Positions 1-6,716 of a stretch of 11,992 bases of DNA are shown here, in pieces; within the stretch, counting starts at the first letter, position 1, and each line of letters begins with the position of its first letter. The notes under the pieces were generated by a model, which had not been told where the DNA came from, searched no databases, and saw only the letters and a list, made by a program, of their open reading frames with translations. Origin of the DNA: an uncultured Oscillospiraceae bacterium (GTDB lineage Bacteria; Bacillota; Clostridia; Oscillospirales; Oscillospiraceae); assembly GCA_900758955.1 (NCBI GenBank), contig CAAETL010000077.1, positions 1 to 11,992 on the forward strand, written 5' to 3'. Both the position numbers and the translations under genes were made by a program.

Positions 1-1509
1 GATATTTATTCCTCCACCCGGTTTTTCGCGCCGGATGCGCAGCGGGAATATCTGCTTGATCTTTCCAACTACGATTTCATCAATCACTATTCCACCCACA
101 TGCTCAATGAGATGGACAATGAGGGAGGCATTTATCTGTTGCCATCCTCCTATGGCCTGGGCGGCATGTACTATAACAAGACCATTCTGGCGGAAAATGG
201 TTGGACGCTTCCGGAGAGCTTCCAGGAGCTGCAGGCTCTGGCGCCGGAAATCGAGGCCGCCGGCTATGAGGTGTGCCGCAGCGTCATGGACTTGGAGGGA
301 TATCCGTTCGTGTATTATTTCGGTCTGGTCGATGCGGCTTATTTCTATACGCCTGAGGGGGCGCAATGGAAAGAGGACTTCTTATCGGGTAAGTCTGCCG
401 CCGCCGGTAACAGCGGTCTTTTGGCGGCAACAGAATATGTGCAAAAGTGGATCAATGCAGGGTTTCTCAGCCCGAAAGACATAAATTCAGATGCAGGGCA
501 AGCGGCATTTATGAATGGGGAGTGCGTGTTCTATCTCTCGCTGGGACTTAGTTCCTACGAAACGACCGACGCGGACGGCAAAACCTATGAGCTGGGAGCC
601 ATGCCCTGGCTTAGTGAGGACGGCGGGAGCAACATTCTGGTACGCAGTGTCAACCGATACTACGGGATCAGTAAAGAGCTGTCACAGCAGGGAAATGAGC
701 AAAAATTAGAGGACGCTCTGCATGTTTTGGAGTTTATGTCCAGCGAAGAAGGGCAGAACGCGTTGTTCGGCGGGAGCTTCCTCGCGGTGACGCCCTTAAC
801 GAATAGTAAGATACCAGAGGAAAATCCCTTCTACGAGGTCAGGAATCTGATTTCCCAGGGGCGGACCGTTCCGGAGGCATATGTGGGCTGGGAGGATTAT
901 ACCATTCCCATGGCTGCCCAAATAGAATATCTGATGGAGGGGAAGATAGATGCCGAAGGACTGCTGGAACGTTTTGACCAGATACATGACGAAGTGGAAC
1001 AGGGAGAAGGAGAGGATCGGTACGCCACAGTACCCGCGCGACTGACGATGGAGACGACCGCAAGGCTCTGCGCAATTGCAGAGGGAAAAGCTGTGGATGC
1101 AGATGCGGCGCTTGTTTCGCTGGGAGGGTATCATGACGGCGAGCAAAACAAGTACGGCGTCAACTGGTATCTGTACCCCGGCATAGTGGATACCCAGGTG
1201 GTCAATATGGTCAAGCCCAAGTCGGCGGCCATCGCCGTACTGGAGCGGACGGGTAGGGAAATCAAAGACATGGCTGAGGCGGGACTGGACCTGCAAGAAA
1301 ATGGTAATCCATACCCCTATCTGCTCGTTACCAAAAATGGCCGTGAATTGGAGGATGACGTCACGTACCGCCTTGCGGTCAGTATCGGTGAATTGACGGA
1401 AACACAGCAAAAGGACGCCAAGCTGACAGAGATAGCGCCGGGAGACGCAATCATTACATATCTGAAAGAACTTGGAACGGTAACGGCTGAGAATCTGAAA
1501 TGGGAGTAG
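1..1509 (+). CDS. Solute-binding protein with 5'-nucleotidase C-terminal-like module (5' partial)
   Basis: The frame is open from base 1 and ends at TAG 1507-1509, so 502 residues are visible and the N-terminus is missing. Aligned by eye with the next gene, it begins at about residue 88 of that paralogue, so the signal peptide and first lobe start lie upstream. Residues 1 to about 330 read as a family 1 extracellular solute-binding protein: the stretch LLDLSNYDF, then YLLPSSYGLGGMYYNKT, the usual 'model builds' signature of these binders, and a late EFMSSEEGQNALFGG segment. From about residue 340 the protein resembles the C-terminal domain of 5'-nucleotidases: ALVSLGGYHDG, then VLERTGREIKDM, then DDVTYRLAV and a closing DAIITYLKELGTV. 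The catalytic metallophosphatase domain of 5'-nucleotidases is not present, so nucleotidase activity is not expected. The likely role is ligand capture outside the membrane; the ligand is unknown. It is followed 16 bases later by its paralogue, suggesting one operon. Confidence 0.85.
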   Translation, partial: DIYSSTRFFAPDAQREYLLDLSNYDFINHYSTHMLNEMDNEGGIYLLPSSYGLGGMYYNKTILAENGWTLPESFQELQALAPEIEAAGYEVCRSVMDLEGYPFVYYFGLVDAAYFYTPEGAQWKEDFLSGKSAAAGNSGLLAATEYVQKWINAGFLSPKDINSDAGQAAFMNGECVFYLSLGLSSYETTDADGKTYELGAMPWLSEDGGSNILVRSVNRYYGISKELSQQGNEQKLEDALHVLEFMSSEEGQNALFGGSFLAVTPLTNSKIPEENPFYEVRNLISQGRTVPEAYVGWEDYTIPMAAQIEYLMEGKIDAEGLLERFDQIHDEVEQGEGEDRYATVPARLTMETTARLCAIAEGKAVDADAALVSLGGYHDGEQNKYGVNWYLYPGIVDTQVVNMVKPKSAAIAVLERTGREIKDMAEAGLDLQENGNPYPYLLVTKNGRELEDDVTYRLAVSIGELTETQQKDAKLTEIAPGDAIITYLKELGTVTAENLKWE

Positions 1510-1525
1510 AGAAAAGGATTATGGT

Positions 1526-3355
1526 ATGAGACCTAGAAAAAAATTTGCCGCTTTATTGCTTGCCCTGATCCTGTGTCCGAATCTGGCGGCCTGTGGGCAG
1601 ACGCGGCAAGAGGCATCTTCCCCGGAGGCCCTGACGGTTTTAATCGGAAGCACTTTAAATTATAGGAACTATCTGTCGGCCATTCAGGAAAAGTTTCCCG
1701 ATGTGAAGCTGGATATTGAGTACTATACAGGCCCCAACACCACAGAATATATGCAAACAAAGATTCAACATGGGGATATTCCGGACCTTGTTTTTGCGCC
1801 CAACCTATGGAGCGCCGAACAGCAGGAAACGTGTTTGCTTGATCTCTCAGGATATGATTTTGTGGACCGCTATACGGTCTCTTTTCAAAACGACAGGGAA
1901 ATTGATGGGAAGCTCTATCTTTTGCCCTCCTCCTATACCATCGGCTCGTTATACTATAATAAGACGGTATTTGCAGAGTTTGGTTGGCAGATCCCGCACA
2001 GCTTTGAGGAATTACTGGCAGTAGTCAGACAGATTCGGGCCGAAAGCGACCTTACGCCGATCAGTTTCTCCGGGGTGTATCCGGCATCCTACTTTCGACT
2101 GATGTCCACGTTTTCCCAGTGTGGTTTTTTGACGACGCCTGCGGGGAAAAAGTGGAGCGAAGAGTTTGCAGAGGGGCGTGCCTCCTCCCAAGAGGGCTTT
2201 GGCGGGGGACTGGCACAATTAGAGGGGCTCATTGAGGCCGGCGCCTTTGATGAGATAGACGCGGTTAGTCGGGATGACGATGTATATGAGCGTCTGCTCA
2301 ATCGGGAGGCCGCCATCGGAATCCCGCAGAGCAGGCAATCCGTTTTTGCGGAGATGATGAAGCAATCCGAGGACGAATTCGGCGCCATCCCCTACTATGG
2401 GCTGAATGACGGTGAGGTGATCCTCTGTACCTCTGTGGGCTTTAGCTTTGGCTTGGGGCGGCAGCTCGGAGAGTCCGGCAGGCAGGAGGCGCTGGCGCAG
2501 GCGTTGCAGATTATGGATTACCTCTCCTCTGAGGAGGGACAGCTGGCAATGATGAACGGGTGCGCCGATGTAACGCCGCTGGTATCGAGTCAGCTTCCGG
2601 TTACCTTTCCTCCTTATCAGGAAATAGAGGAGTATGTAAACTCAGGCAGAATGGCCCCATATTTATACACAGGATATGAAGATCTCGTGATGCAGGCCGG
2701 AGATGCCATCAAAGCGGCCATGTTTTTAGGTCAGCCCTTGAGCAATACCGTTTTTGCCATGGATGAGGCAAGAAAGGCGGCCTTGTCGGAGTCCGGTGAC
2801 AGCGATCTGGCGCTGGTGGAAGAGACGCTCTCCCACGAACAGACCGTACAGTACATGGCGGATGTCCTTCTGGAGCAAGGGAAAGGAGATTTGTCTCTGG
2901 TGTCTACAGGCGGATGCAGCAACGGCGTCTATAATAATCACGGCGTGAGCGGCAGGCTGTTTGAGGGGAAAATTAAGTTGAACAACTACAATACAATTCT
3001 TCCCGGACTGGGTACGGCGCTGGTCAATGTCACCATGACAGGCAAAGAAATTACTGAACTACTTGAGCAGGGCCGTGTTCTTTCGGATGAGAACTCACGG
3101 GCGCAGGCCAGCTTTGCCTACGATTGCTCCGGGCTTAAGGTAACGCTTCAGGATGGGAAAGTTGCGGATGCCGTATTCTCTGACGGTTCCCGCCTGGAGT
3201 TCGACACGGAGTATAGAGTGAGCATGGCGACGGGCGATTATGATGAGGAGCGGTTTGATGAAGCTGCAGAAATCGATAGCTCCGTTGCGGATGCCTACCT
3301 GCGATACTTAAGTGACCATAAGACGATACAAATGCCGGAAATGATGCGTGAATGA
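1526..3355 (+). CDS. Solute-binding lipoprotein with 5'-nucleotidase C-terminal-like module
   Basis: This is a complete 609-residue lipoprotein. Residues 1-22 are a signal peptide (basic MRPRKK, hydrophobic core, lipobox LAAC with Cys23 as the lipidated residue), so it should sit on the outer face of the membrane. Residues about 35-430 form a family 1 solute-binding fold (YLLPSSYTIGSLYYNKT near 131, DYLSSEEGQLAMMNG near 330). Residues about 450-600 resemble the 5'-nucleotidase C-terminal domain better than in the upstream paralogue: LVSTGG, VNVTMTGKEITELLEQG, CSGLKVTLQDGK, DTEYRVSMATGDYDEE, and a final AYLRYL. No metallophosphatase catalytic domain precedes it. ATG 1526 is chosen because it gives the intact signal peptide and has AAAGGA upstream; ATG 1521 is in another frame and stops at once. 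The two genes are tandem duplicates that have diverged. No permease or ATPase partner is in the window. In nucleotidases this C-terminal domain carries part of the nucleotide-binding site, so a nucleotide-like ligand is conceivable but unproven. Confidence 0.87.
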   Translation: MRPRKKFAALLLALILCPNLAACGQTRQEASSPEALTVLIGSTLNYRNYLSAIQEKFPDVKLDIEYYTGPNTTEYMQTKIQHGDIPDLVFAPNLWSAEQQETCLLDLSGYDFVDRYTVSFQNDREIDGKLYLLPSSYTIGSLYYNKTVFAEFGWQIPHSFEELLAVVRQIRAESDLTPISFSGVYPASYFRLMSTFSQCGFLTTPAGKKWSEEFAEGRASSQEGFGGGLAQLEGLIEAGAFDEIDAVSRDDDVYERLLNREAAIGIPQSRQSVFAEMMKQSEDEFGAIPYYGLNDGEVILCTSVGFSFGLGRQLGESGRQEALAQALQIMDYLSSEEGQLAMMNGCADVTPLVSSQLPVTFPPYQEIEEYVNSGRMAPYLYTGYEDLVMQAGDAIKAAMFLGQPLSNTVFAMDEARKAALSESGDSDLALVEETLSHEQTVQYMADVLLEQGKGDLSLVSTGGCSNGVYNNHGVSGRLFEGKIKLNNYNTILPGLGTALVNVTMTGKEITELLEQGRVLSDENSRAQASFAYDCSGLKVTLQDGKVADAVFSDGSRLEFDTEYRVSMATGDYDEERFDEAAEIDSSVADAYLRYLSDHKTIQMPEMMRE

Positions 3356-3516
3356 CAGAAATATATGCACTTTTTGCAACCGGAACATGGCTTTTGGTCC
3401 GTCTAAATTCTCCTCTGATGAATCCTTCTCATAAGTTTTTATCACAGGAAAATGGAACGATCAGGAGCGGAGGGCAATTACCAAAAAACTCGTTATAAGC
3501 CACCCATAATTTTACA

Positions 3517-3564
3517 TTGACAATAAAGGTAACCGGCTATAGAATTATATAACCGGTTACCTTT
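3517..3564 (+). promoter_or_regulatory. Promoter inside a 40-bp palindromic operator, upstream of marR
   Basis: A consensus-grade promoter is visible: TTGACA at 3517-3522, 17-base spacer, TAGAAT at 3540-3545. The palindrome AAAGGTAACCGGCTATA (3525-3541) and TATAACCGGTTACCTTT (3548-3564) covers the spacer, the -10 box and the start of the transcript. The arms match at 16 of 17 positions, with the mismatch at 3537/3552, around a 6-base centre. A protein bound here would block RNA polymerase. The nearest candidate is the MarR-family protein encoded just downstream, so autorepression is the simplest reading. The length suggests two dimers could bind. The same sequence could fold as RNA, and it is followed by TT. 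Confidence 0.75.
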
Positions 3565-3581
3565 TTGCGTGGGAGGATCTT

Positions 3582-4067
3582 ATGATGAATGACTCTGAGG
3601 CAACGATAAATTACATATTCGGCAGCATTTTTGCGCTGTCCAATCGCCTGCAGAAGCTTGGGGACAAATTGGATGATTACATGACCATGAAGCAATGGAT
3701 GTTGATCGCAGTCATTACCCAAAGCGAGGAGCAAAAGCTGACGATTGGAGAAGCTGCTGCTATCATCGGCACGTCACATCAGAACGTCAAGAAAATGGCG
3801 CTCCTGTTGAAGCAGCAGGGTTTTTTGGATTTGGCTAAGCATCCCGACGATGGCAGAGCGACGGTGCTTTCCCTGACGGAGCATTGCGTCAAGTATTTTG
3901 CAAAACGTGAGAGAACAGAGGCCGCTTTTCTGGGAAATGTATTTCAAGGTTTTGATATCGATACGCTCTCCGGCCTATCCAATGGTTTGCGCCTGCTGGA
4001 GCGGAATATTGAGACAATGGAAAAACGCGGCAGCGGTCGGATCAGCGAAACTGGGACGGTGATATAG
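3582..4067 (+). CDS. MarR-family transcriptional regulator
   Basis: This 161-residue protein has MarR-family length and layout. An N-terminal dimerisation helix (about 5-30) precedes a winged helix-turn-helix at about 36-105: LTIGEAAAIIGTSHQNVKKM forms the DNA-reading helices, and HPDDGRATVLSLTE is the typical wing with its Asp-Gly-Arg core and the following LTE. A C-terminal helix completes the dimer interface. Such proteins are usually repressors released by small ligands or oxidation. ATG 3582 and ATG 3585 are both possible; GGGAGG at 3571-3576 is 5 or 8 bases away, so the second may be used. The gene has its own promoter within a large palindrome, pointing to autoregulation. Its stop codon abuts the ATG of the next gene, so the two are very likely co-transcribed and translationally coupled. 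Confidence 0.88.
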   Translation: MMNDSEATINYIFGSIFALSNRLQKLGDKLDDYMTMKQWMLIAVITQSEEQKLTIGEAAAIIGTSHQNVKKMALLLKQQGFLDLAKHPDDGRATVLSLTEHCVKYFAKRERTEAAFLGNVFQGFDIDTLSGLSNGLRLLERNIETMEKRGSGRISETGTVI

Positions 4068-4937
4068 ATGGGGTGGATGATAATAGGCTTGCTGACAATT
4101 TCTGCTATCGCACTTTACTTGTCGACGCCCGGCGGCAGGCTTTGGAAGCAATATCGGTCCGAGGTCAAAATATCAATGGACGCATTGCCTGAAGATGAAA
4201 CCAAGCAGTTTACCGCGGAGCGACTGGCCGGGCTGCCCGATCTGCTGCAAAATCACATTTTATGCGGCGGTTATATCGGCAGCCCCATGATGGATAACAT
4301 GCGCATTCGTTTTCACAATGCAAAGTTTGGCATTTCTCCGGGCAAAAAATTGATTCCCGTTCAGTTCATGCAGATCAATTTTGTAAAGCGGCCGGACCGG
4401 CACGCCTTCCTTGCAGGGCGGGTCGCAGGGCTCCCCCTTCAGGCCAAGGACAGCGTGCTGGATGGGGTTGGCTCCATGACCGGTATGCTTGCAAAACGGT
4501 TCCGGATTTTCCACTCTACCGGGGCCGAAATGGATCAGAGCCAACTGATTACCGCTTTGGCGGATGCGGTCTATATGCCGTCCTTCTTTTTGCAGGAGTT
4601 TGTGTCCTGGCGTACGGTCGATGAACGGACCGTTGAGGGCACGATCACATGGAACGGCATCTCCGCAAAGGGGCGGTTTATGTTCAACCAGAGCGGCAGT
4701 ATCATACGCTTTGAAACAAATGACAGGTATATGGATGAGAACGGAACAGGCAGCGCCCAAGTCCCCTGGCATGTGGACTATTCTGACTACAAAAACCAAA
4801 ATGGGTACTTCCAGCCAGGAACCGTCAAAGCCAGCTGGAGGCTGCCTGATGGCGATGACACCTACTTTGTAAGTGACGACATTGAAATTTGCTATACGAG
4901 AACGGAAACTGAGTTGGCATCATGTTTTTTACTGTGA
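4068..4937 (+). CDS. Membrane-anchored DUF6544-like protein
   Basis: This 289-residue protein starts with a hydrophobic segment at residues 2-20 (WMIIGLLTISAIALYL) that reads as an uncleaved membrane anchor or signal anchor. The rest is soluble and probably extracytoplasmic. From memory it resembles the DUF6544 (or related DUF6920) family: a LPDLLQNHI segment near 57, then VKRPDRHAFLAGRV, then the segment ITALADAVYMPSFFLQ (about 161-176) with a following VSW, and a C-terminal beta-rich part with GRFMFNQSGSIIRFETNDRY and VPWHVDYSDY. The family has no established biochemical role. Its ATG directly follows the marR stop, with no clear ribosome binding site of its own, so it is probably translated by coupling. 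The pairing suggests that the regulator responds to a condition this protein helps handle. The family name is recalled, not searched. Confidence 0.72.
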   Translation: MGWMIIGLLTISAIALYLSTPGGRLWKQYRSEVKISMDALPEDETKQFTAERLAGLPDLLQNHILCGGYIGSPMMDNMRIRFHNAKFGISPGKKLIPVQFMQINFVKRPDRHAFLAGRVAGLPLQAKDSVLDGVGSMTGMLAKRFRIFHSTGAEMDQSQLITALADAVYMPSFFLQEFVSWRTVDERTVEGTITWNGISAKGRFMFNQSGSIIRFETNDRYMDENGTGSAQVPWHVDYSDYKNQNGYFQPGTVKASWRLPDGDDTYFVSDDIEICYTRTETELASCFLL

Positions 4938-5373
4938 GCAAGAAACGGCGGTATTCCAATCGCCATTTGGGGGGCGCAATTATCACCCCATGATTACTCC
5001 CTAACCTTTCTTTAACCTTTGTTTGCTATATTTAAGGTTGGACGAGCGTAGAGCGGCACCTCCATACCGACCCGTAATTTTGAAATACAGTGCGCAGGGG
5101 GAGCAGGACAACAGACTAAAGGAAGCTTGAACCCCCAACATTTTTATTTCTAGCGATTGCGTTTGTTCTATCGTTTTTAATCATGCGTAAATCTTTGGCA
5201 GACTCTTAGGAAGGGATGCATCTGCCTATTTCGCTATGAATTTTGCCCGGTGTTTTCCTAATCTAGGCGGTTCCCCGTTGGATTCTATCCTATAAGATTA
5301 AGATGGGAAAGCTATGATTACCTGACTTTATTGGTAGAATGAAAATTGCAACTAAAAATGGGAGGAAGAGGTG
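4938..5373. other. Intergenic region before the methyltransferase unit
   Basis: About 430 bases without a supportable gene. It holds weak dyads just after the upstream stop (for example TGGGG with CCCCA near 4968-4990) but no convincing terminator with a T-run. An 11-bp direct repeat with a -10 box lies at 5002-5032. A short open reading piece ending KYSAQGEQDNRLKEA at TGA near 5130 has no start and may be a remnant of a lost gene; I could not identify it. Confidence 0.5.
5002..5032 (+). promoter_or_regulatory. Tandem 11-bp direct repeat with -10 box (OmpR-type operator)
   Basis: TAACCTTTCTT (5002-5012) is followed without a gap by TAACCTTTGTT (5013-5023), one mismatch in 11. A TATATT box follows at 5027-5032, and AAGGTT (5034-5039) is an inverted copy of the AACCTT core. 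Contiguous repeats at one helical turn that replace a poor -35 box are characteristic of targets of OmpR/PhoB-class response regulators. No such regulator or its usual transporter target is in the window, and the nearest + strand gene starts about 430 bases downstream. Confidence 0.45.
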
Positions 5374-5418
5374 ATGGGGATTGGAATATTGATAGCGGAG
5401 AAGTTAGTCGATTATTGA
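5374..5418 (+). CDS. Possible 14-residue leader peptide
   Basis: ATG 5374 opens a short frame reading MGIGILIAEKLVDY and ending at TGA 5416-5418. It is preceded by GGGAGG at 5360-5365, eight bases from the ATG, a better ribosome binding site than most genes here have. It ends 47 bases before the methyltransferase start. A GTG at 5371 in the same frame is an alternative start. It may be a leader peptide that controls the next gene or simply chance. No promoter is clear directly upstream, and the proposed methyltransferase promoter begins at its stop codon. Confidence 0.22.
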   Translation: MGIGILIAEKLVDY

Positions 5419-5442
5419 TAGGTTTGCACAGTTGATTATGAT
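5415..5442 (+). promoter_or_regulatory. Probable promoter of the methyltransferase gene
   Basis: TTGATA at 5415-5420 and TATGAT at 5437-5442 are separated by 16 bases. Transcription would start near 5449, leaving a leader of under 20 bases that includes AGGAG at 5452-5456, nine bases from the ATG at 5466. The spacing is acceptable but one base short of the optimum, and the very AT-rich context offers other registers. Confidence 0.4.
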
Positions 5443-5465
5443 ATAACGAATAGGAGTAATAGCAA

Positions 5466-6227
5466 ATGGAAAACAAACAGCCATCCGTAATGGATTTACT
5501 GATTGAAACACACGCGGGGCTGGAACGGCAGGGGCCTGGCAGCGCTGAGATGACACGCAGGGCATTGAGCTTTCTCGATGATCTAGAACAAATAACGTGT
5601 ACGGCGGATCTAGGCTGTGGAAGCGGCGGGCAAACAATGGTACTTGCACAGCACCTGGCTGGAGAGATCATTGGCGTAGACCTGTTTCCCGACTTTATCA
5701 ATGTGCTCAACGAGAATGCCAAAAGACATGCTATTGGGGATCGCGTAAAGGGAGTCGTCGGCTCAATGGATGAGCTGCCATTTGAAAAAGAGTCCTTCGA
5801 TCTGATTTGGTCGGAGGGCGCGATTGACAATATTGGTTTTGAAAAAGGGCTGACGCATTGGTATGGTTTCCTCAAAAAGAACGGTTATGTCGTCGTGACA
5901 TGCCCCTCGTGGCTCACGGATGAACGTCCCGCTGTCATTGAAACGTTCTGGTCTGATGCCGGAAGCAGGTTGGACGCGGTTGGGCATCATGTTGAAACCC
6001 TGCAAAAATGCGGCTATCAGTTTGTCGCTTCCTTTACCCTGCCGGAAACATGCTGGACGGACAACTACTTCATGCCGCGAGAATCAGCGCTCAAAGAGCT
6101 TTTAGAAAAGTATAGCGGAAATGAAACCGTGGATGAATTTGTCGCGGAGAACCGGTTGGAGGTGGAGCTGTTTTCAAAGTATAAACAGTATTATGGATAC
6201 GTCTTTTATATCGGCAAAAAAATATAG
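5466..6227 (+). CDS. Class I SAM-dependent methyltransferase
   Basis: This 253-residue cytoplasmic protein carries the Rossmann-type S-adenosylmethionine fold. Motif I is DLGCGSGGQT at residues 48-57, the acidic end of beta-2 is VDLFPDF with Asp72 expected to hold the ribose, GSMDELPF (99-106) corresponds to the adenine-contacting loop, and FDLIWSEGAI (111-120) is the motif IV strand. The N-terminal RQGPGSAEMTRRAL and the C-terminal half (ETCWTDNYFMPRE, YKQYYGYVFYIGKK) match, from memory, a small-molecule methyltransferase family found in Bacteroides and Clostridia with solved structures but no assigned substrate. AGGAG nine bases upstream supports ATG 5466. A truncated GyrI-like effector-binding ORF follows after 16 bases and a CPBP protease gene lies further on. 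That mix is often seen in detoxification or resistance neighbourhoods, but the substrate cannot be read from sequence. Confidence 0.88.
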   Translation: MENKQPSVMDLLIETHAGLERQGPGSAEMTRRALSFLDDLEQITCTADLGCGSGGQTMVLAQHLAGEIIGVDLFPDFINVLNENAKRHAIGDRVKGVVGSMDELPFEKESFDLIWSEGAIDNIGFEKGLTHWYGFLKKNGYVVVTCPSWLTDERPAVIETFWSDAGSRLDAVGHHVETLQKCGYQFVASFTLPETCWTDNYFMPRESALKELLEKYSGNETVDEFVAENRLEVELFSKYKQYYGYVFYIGKKI

Positions 6228-6243
6228 GGGAAGAGAGGGCTTT

Positions 6244-6453
6244 TTGAAAATTGCATCATGCGAAAAAGAAGCTTTTGTGGTAATCGGAAAAAAAGGTTCC
6301 ACCTCGTATGGAGAGGGAGTTATTGGGCGGTTGTGGGATGACGCCAACTCTCATTTTTACGGGGTTCAGCATAAGGCCAGAAAAGATCAAAACGGAAAAA
6401 TCTGTGGAATATGGGGCGCCATGTCTGATTTCACGCGCGCTTTTTCCCTGTAG
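6244..6453 (+). pseudogene. Truncated GyrI-like/AraC effector-binding domain protein
   Basis: The frame from TTG 6244 (GAGAGGG at 6233-6239 just upstream) gives 69 residues ending at TAG 6451-6453. They read as the first half of a stand-alone GyrI-like small-molecule-binding domain: KIASCEKEAFVVIGKKGST, then RLWDDANSHF, and then GIWGAMSDFTRAF, the family's conserved WGAMSDF block. Complete members are about 150 residues, so roughly the C-terminal half is missing. The stop comes right after a T5C3 run. Adding one T there gives FFPVEKQ before a new TAA at 6462-6464, so a single frameshift does not restore the gene. No continuation of the domain is recognisable in any frame of the next 260 bases. 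I read it as a decayed or deleted remnant of a gene once co-transcribed with the methyltransferase. A functional short protein is less likely. The non-ATG start is a further uncertainty. Confidence 0.6.
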
Positions 6454-6716
6454 AAAAACAATAAACCTGTCCACCATCGCGCGGGAGCCTGGAGCTGATG
6501 GCAGGAATGGGACCGCCTTCCGCACAGACGTAACCTCGGATAAGATGATACGAAGCTGATTACCCAGAATATGTTGTTTTGCCGTAGGGCTGGCGAGATG
6601 TCCGATCAATCGGTAGAAATAAAGTGGCCCTGCTTCATCATTGGCTGCTGCTATCATCAAGTTGGAATGTGAAGGCTCTGTGGCGGTATAGCGCCTCCTG
6701 GAAAGGAACTACCCTA
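6454..6716. other. Unassigned stretch between GyrI-like remnant and CPBP gene
   Basis: About 260 bases with no gene I can support. Reading frames on both strands stay open (for example a - strand frame across 6256-6660) but show no recognisable domain and no good ribosome binding site. It probably represents the debris of the truncated effector-binding gene and the leader of the protease gene. Confidence 0.45.

Noticed and set aside
796..1410. A 204-codon - strand frame within the first binding-protein gene
   Set aside because: Antisense shadow of a gene with a clear paralogue on the + strand; no domain seen.
3356..3516. A terminator after the second binding-protein gene
   Set aside because: Only weak dyads (CGGAAC with GGTCCG) and no stem plus T-run; the best stem in the gap is the operator palindrome, which I assign to the promoter.
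5318..5875. A 185-codon - strand frame over the methyltransferase start
   Set aside because: Ser/Pro-rich shadow reading opposite the SAM motif I region, without a ribosome binding site or domain.
6469..6514. STIAREPGADGR in a + strand frame, reminiscent of the phosphate-binding loop of cytidylate kinase-like proteins
   Set aside because: The match is about ten residues with no flanking similarity and frame stops soon after; most likely chance.
6256..6660. A 134-codon - strand frame across the GyrI-like remnant
   Set aside because: It overlaps the recognisable + strand domain, shows no family resemblance and has no convincing start. The segment outside the overlap could hide a remnant, but I cannot support one.
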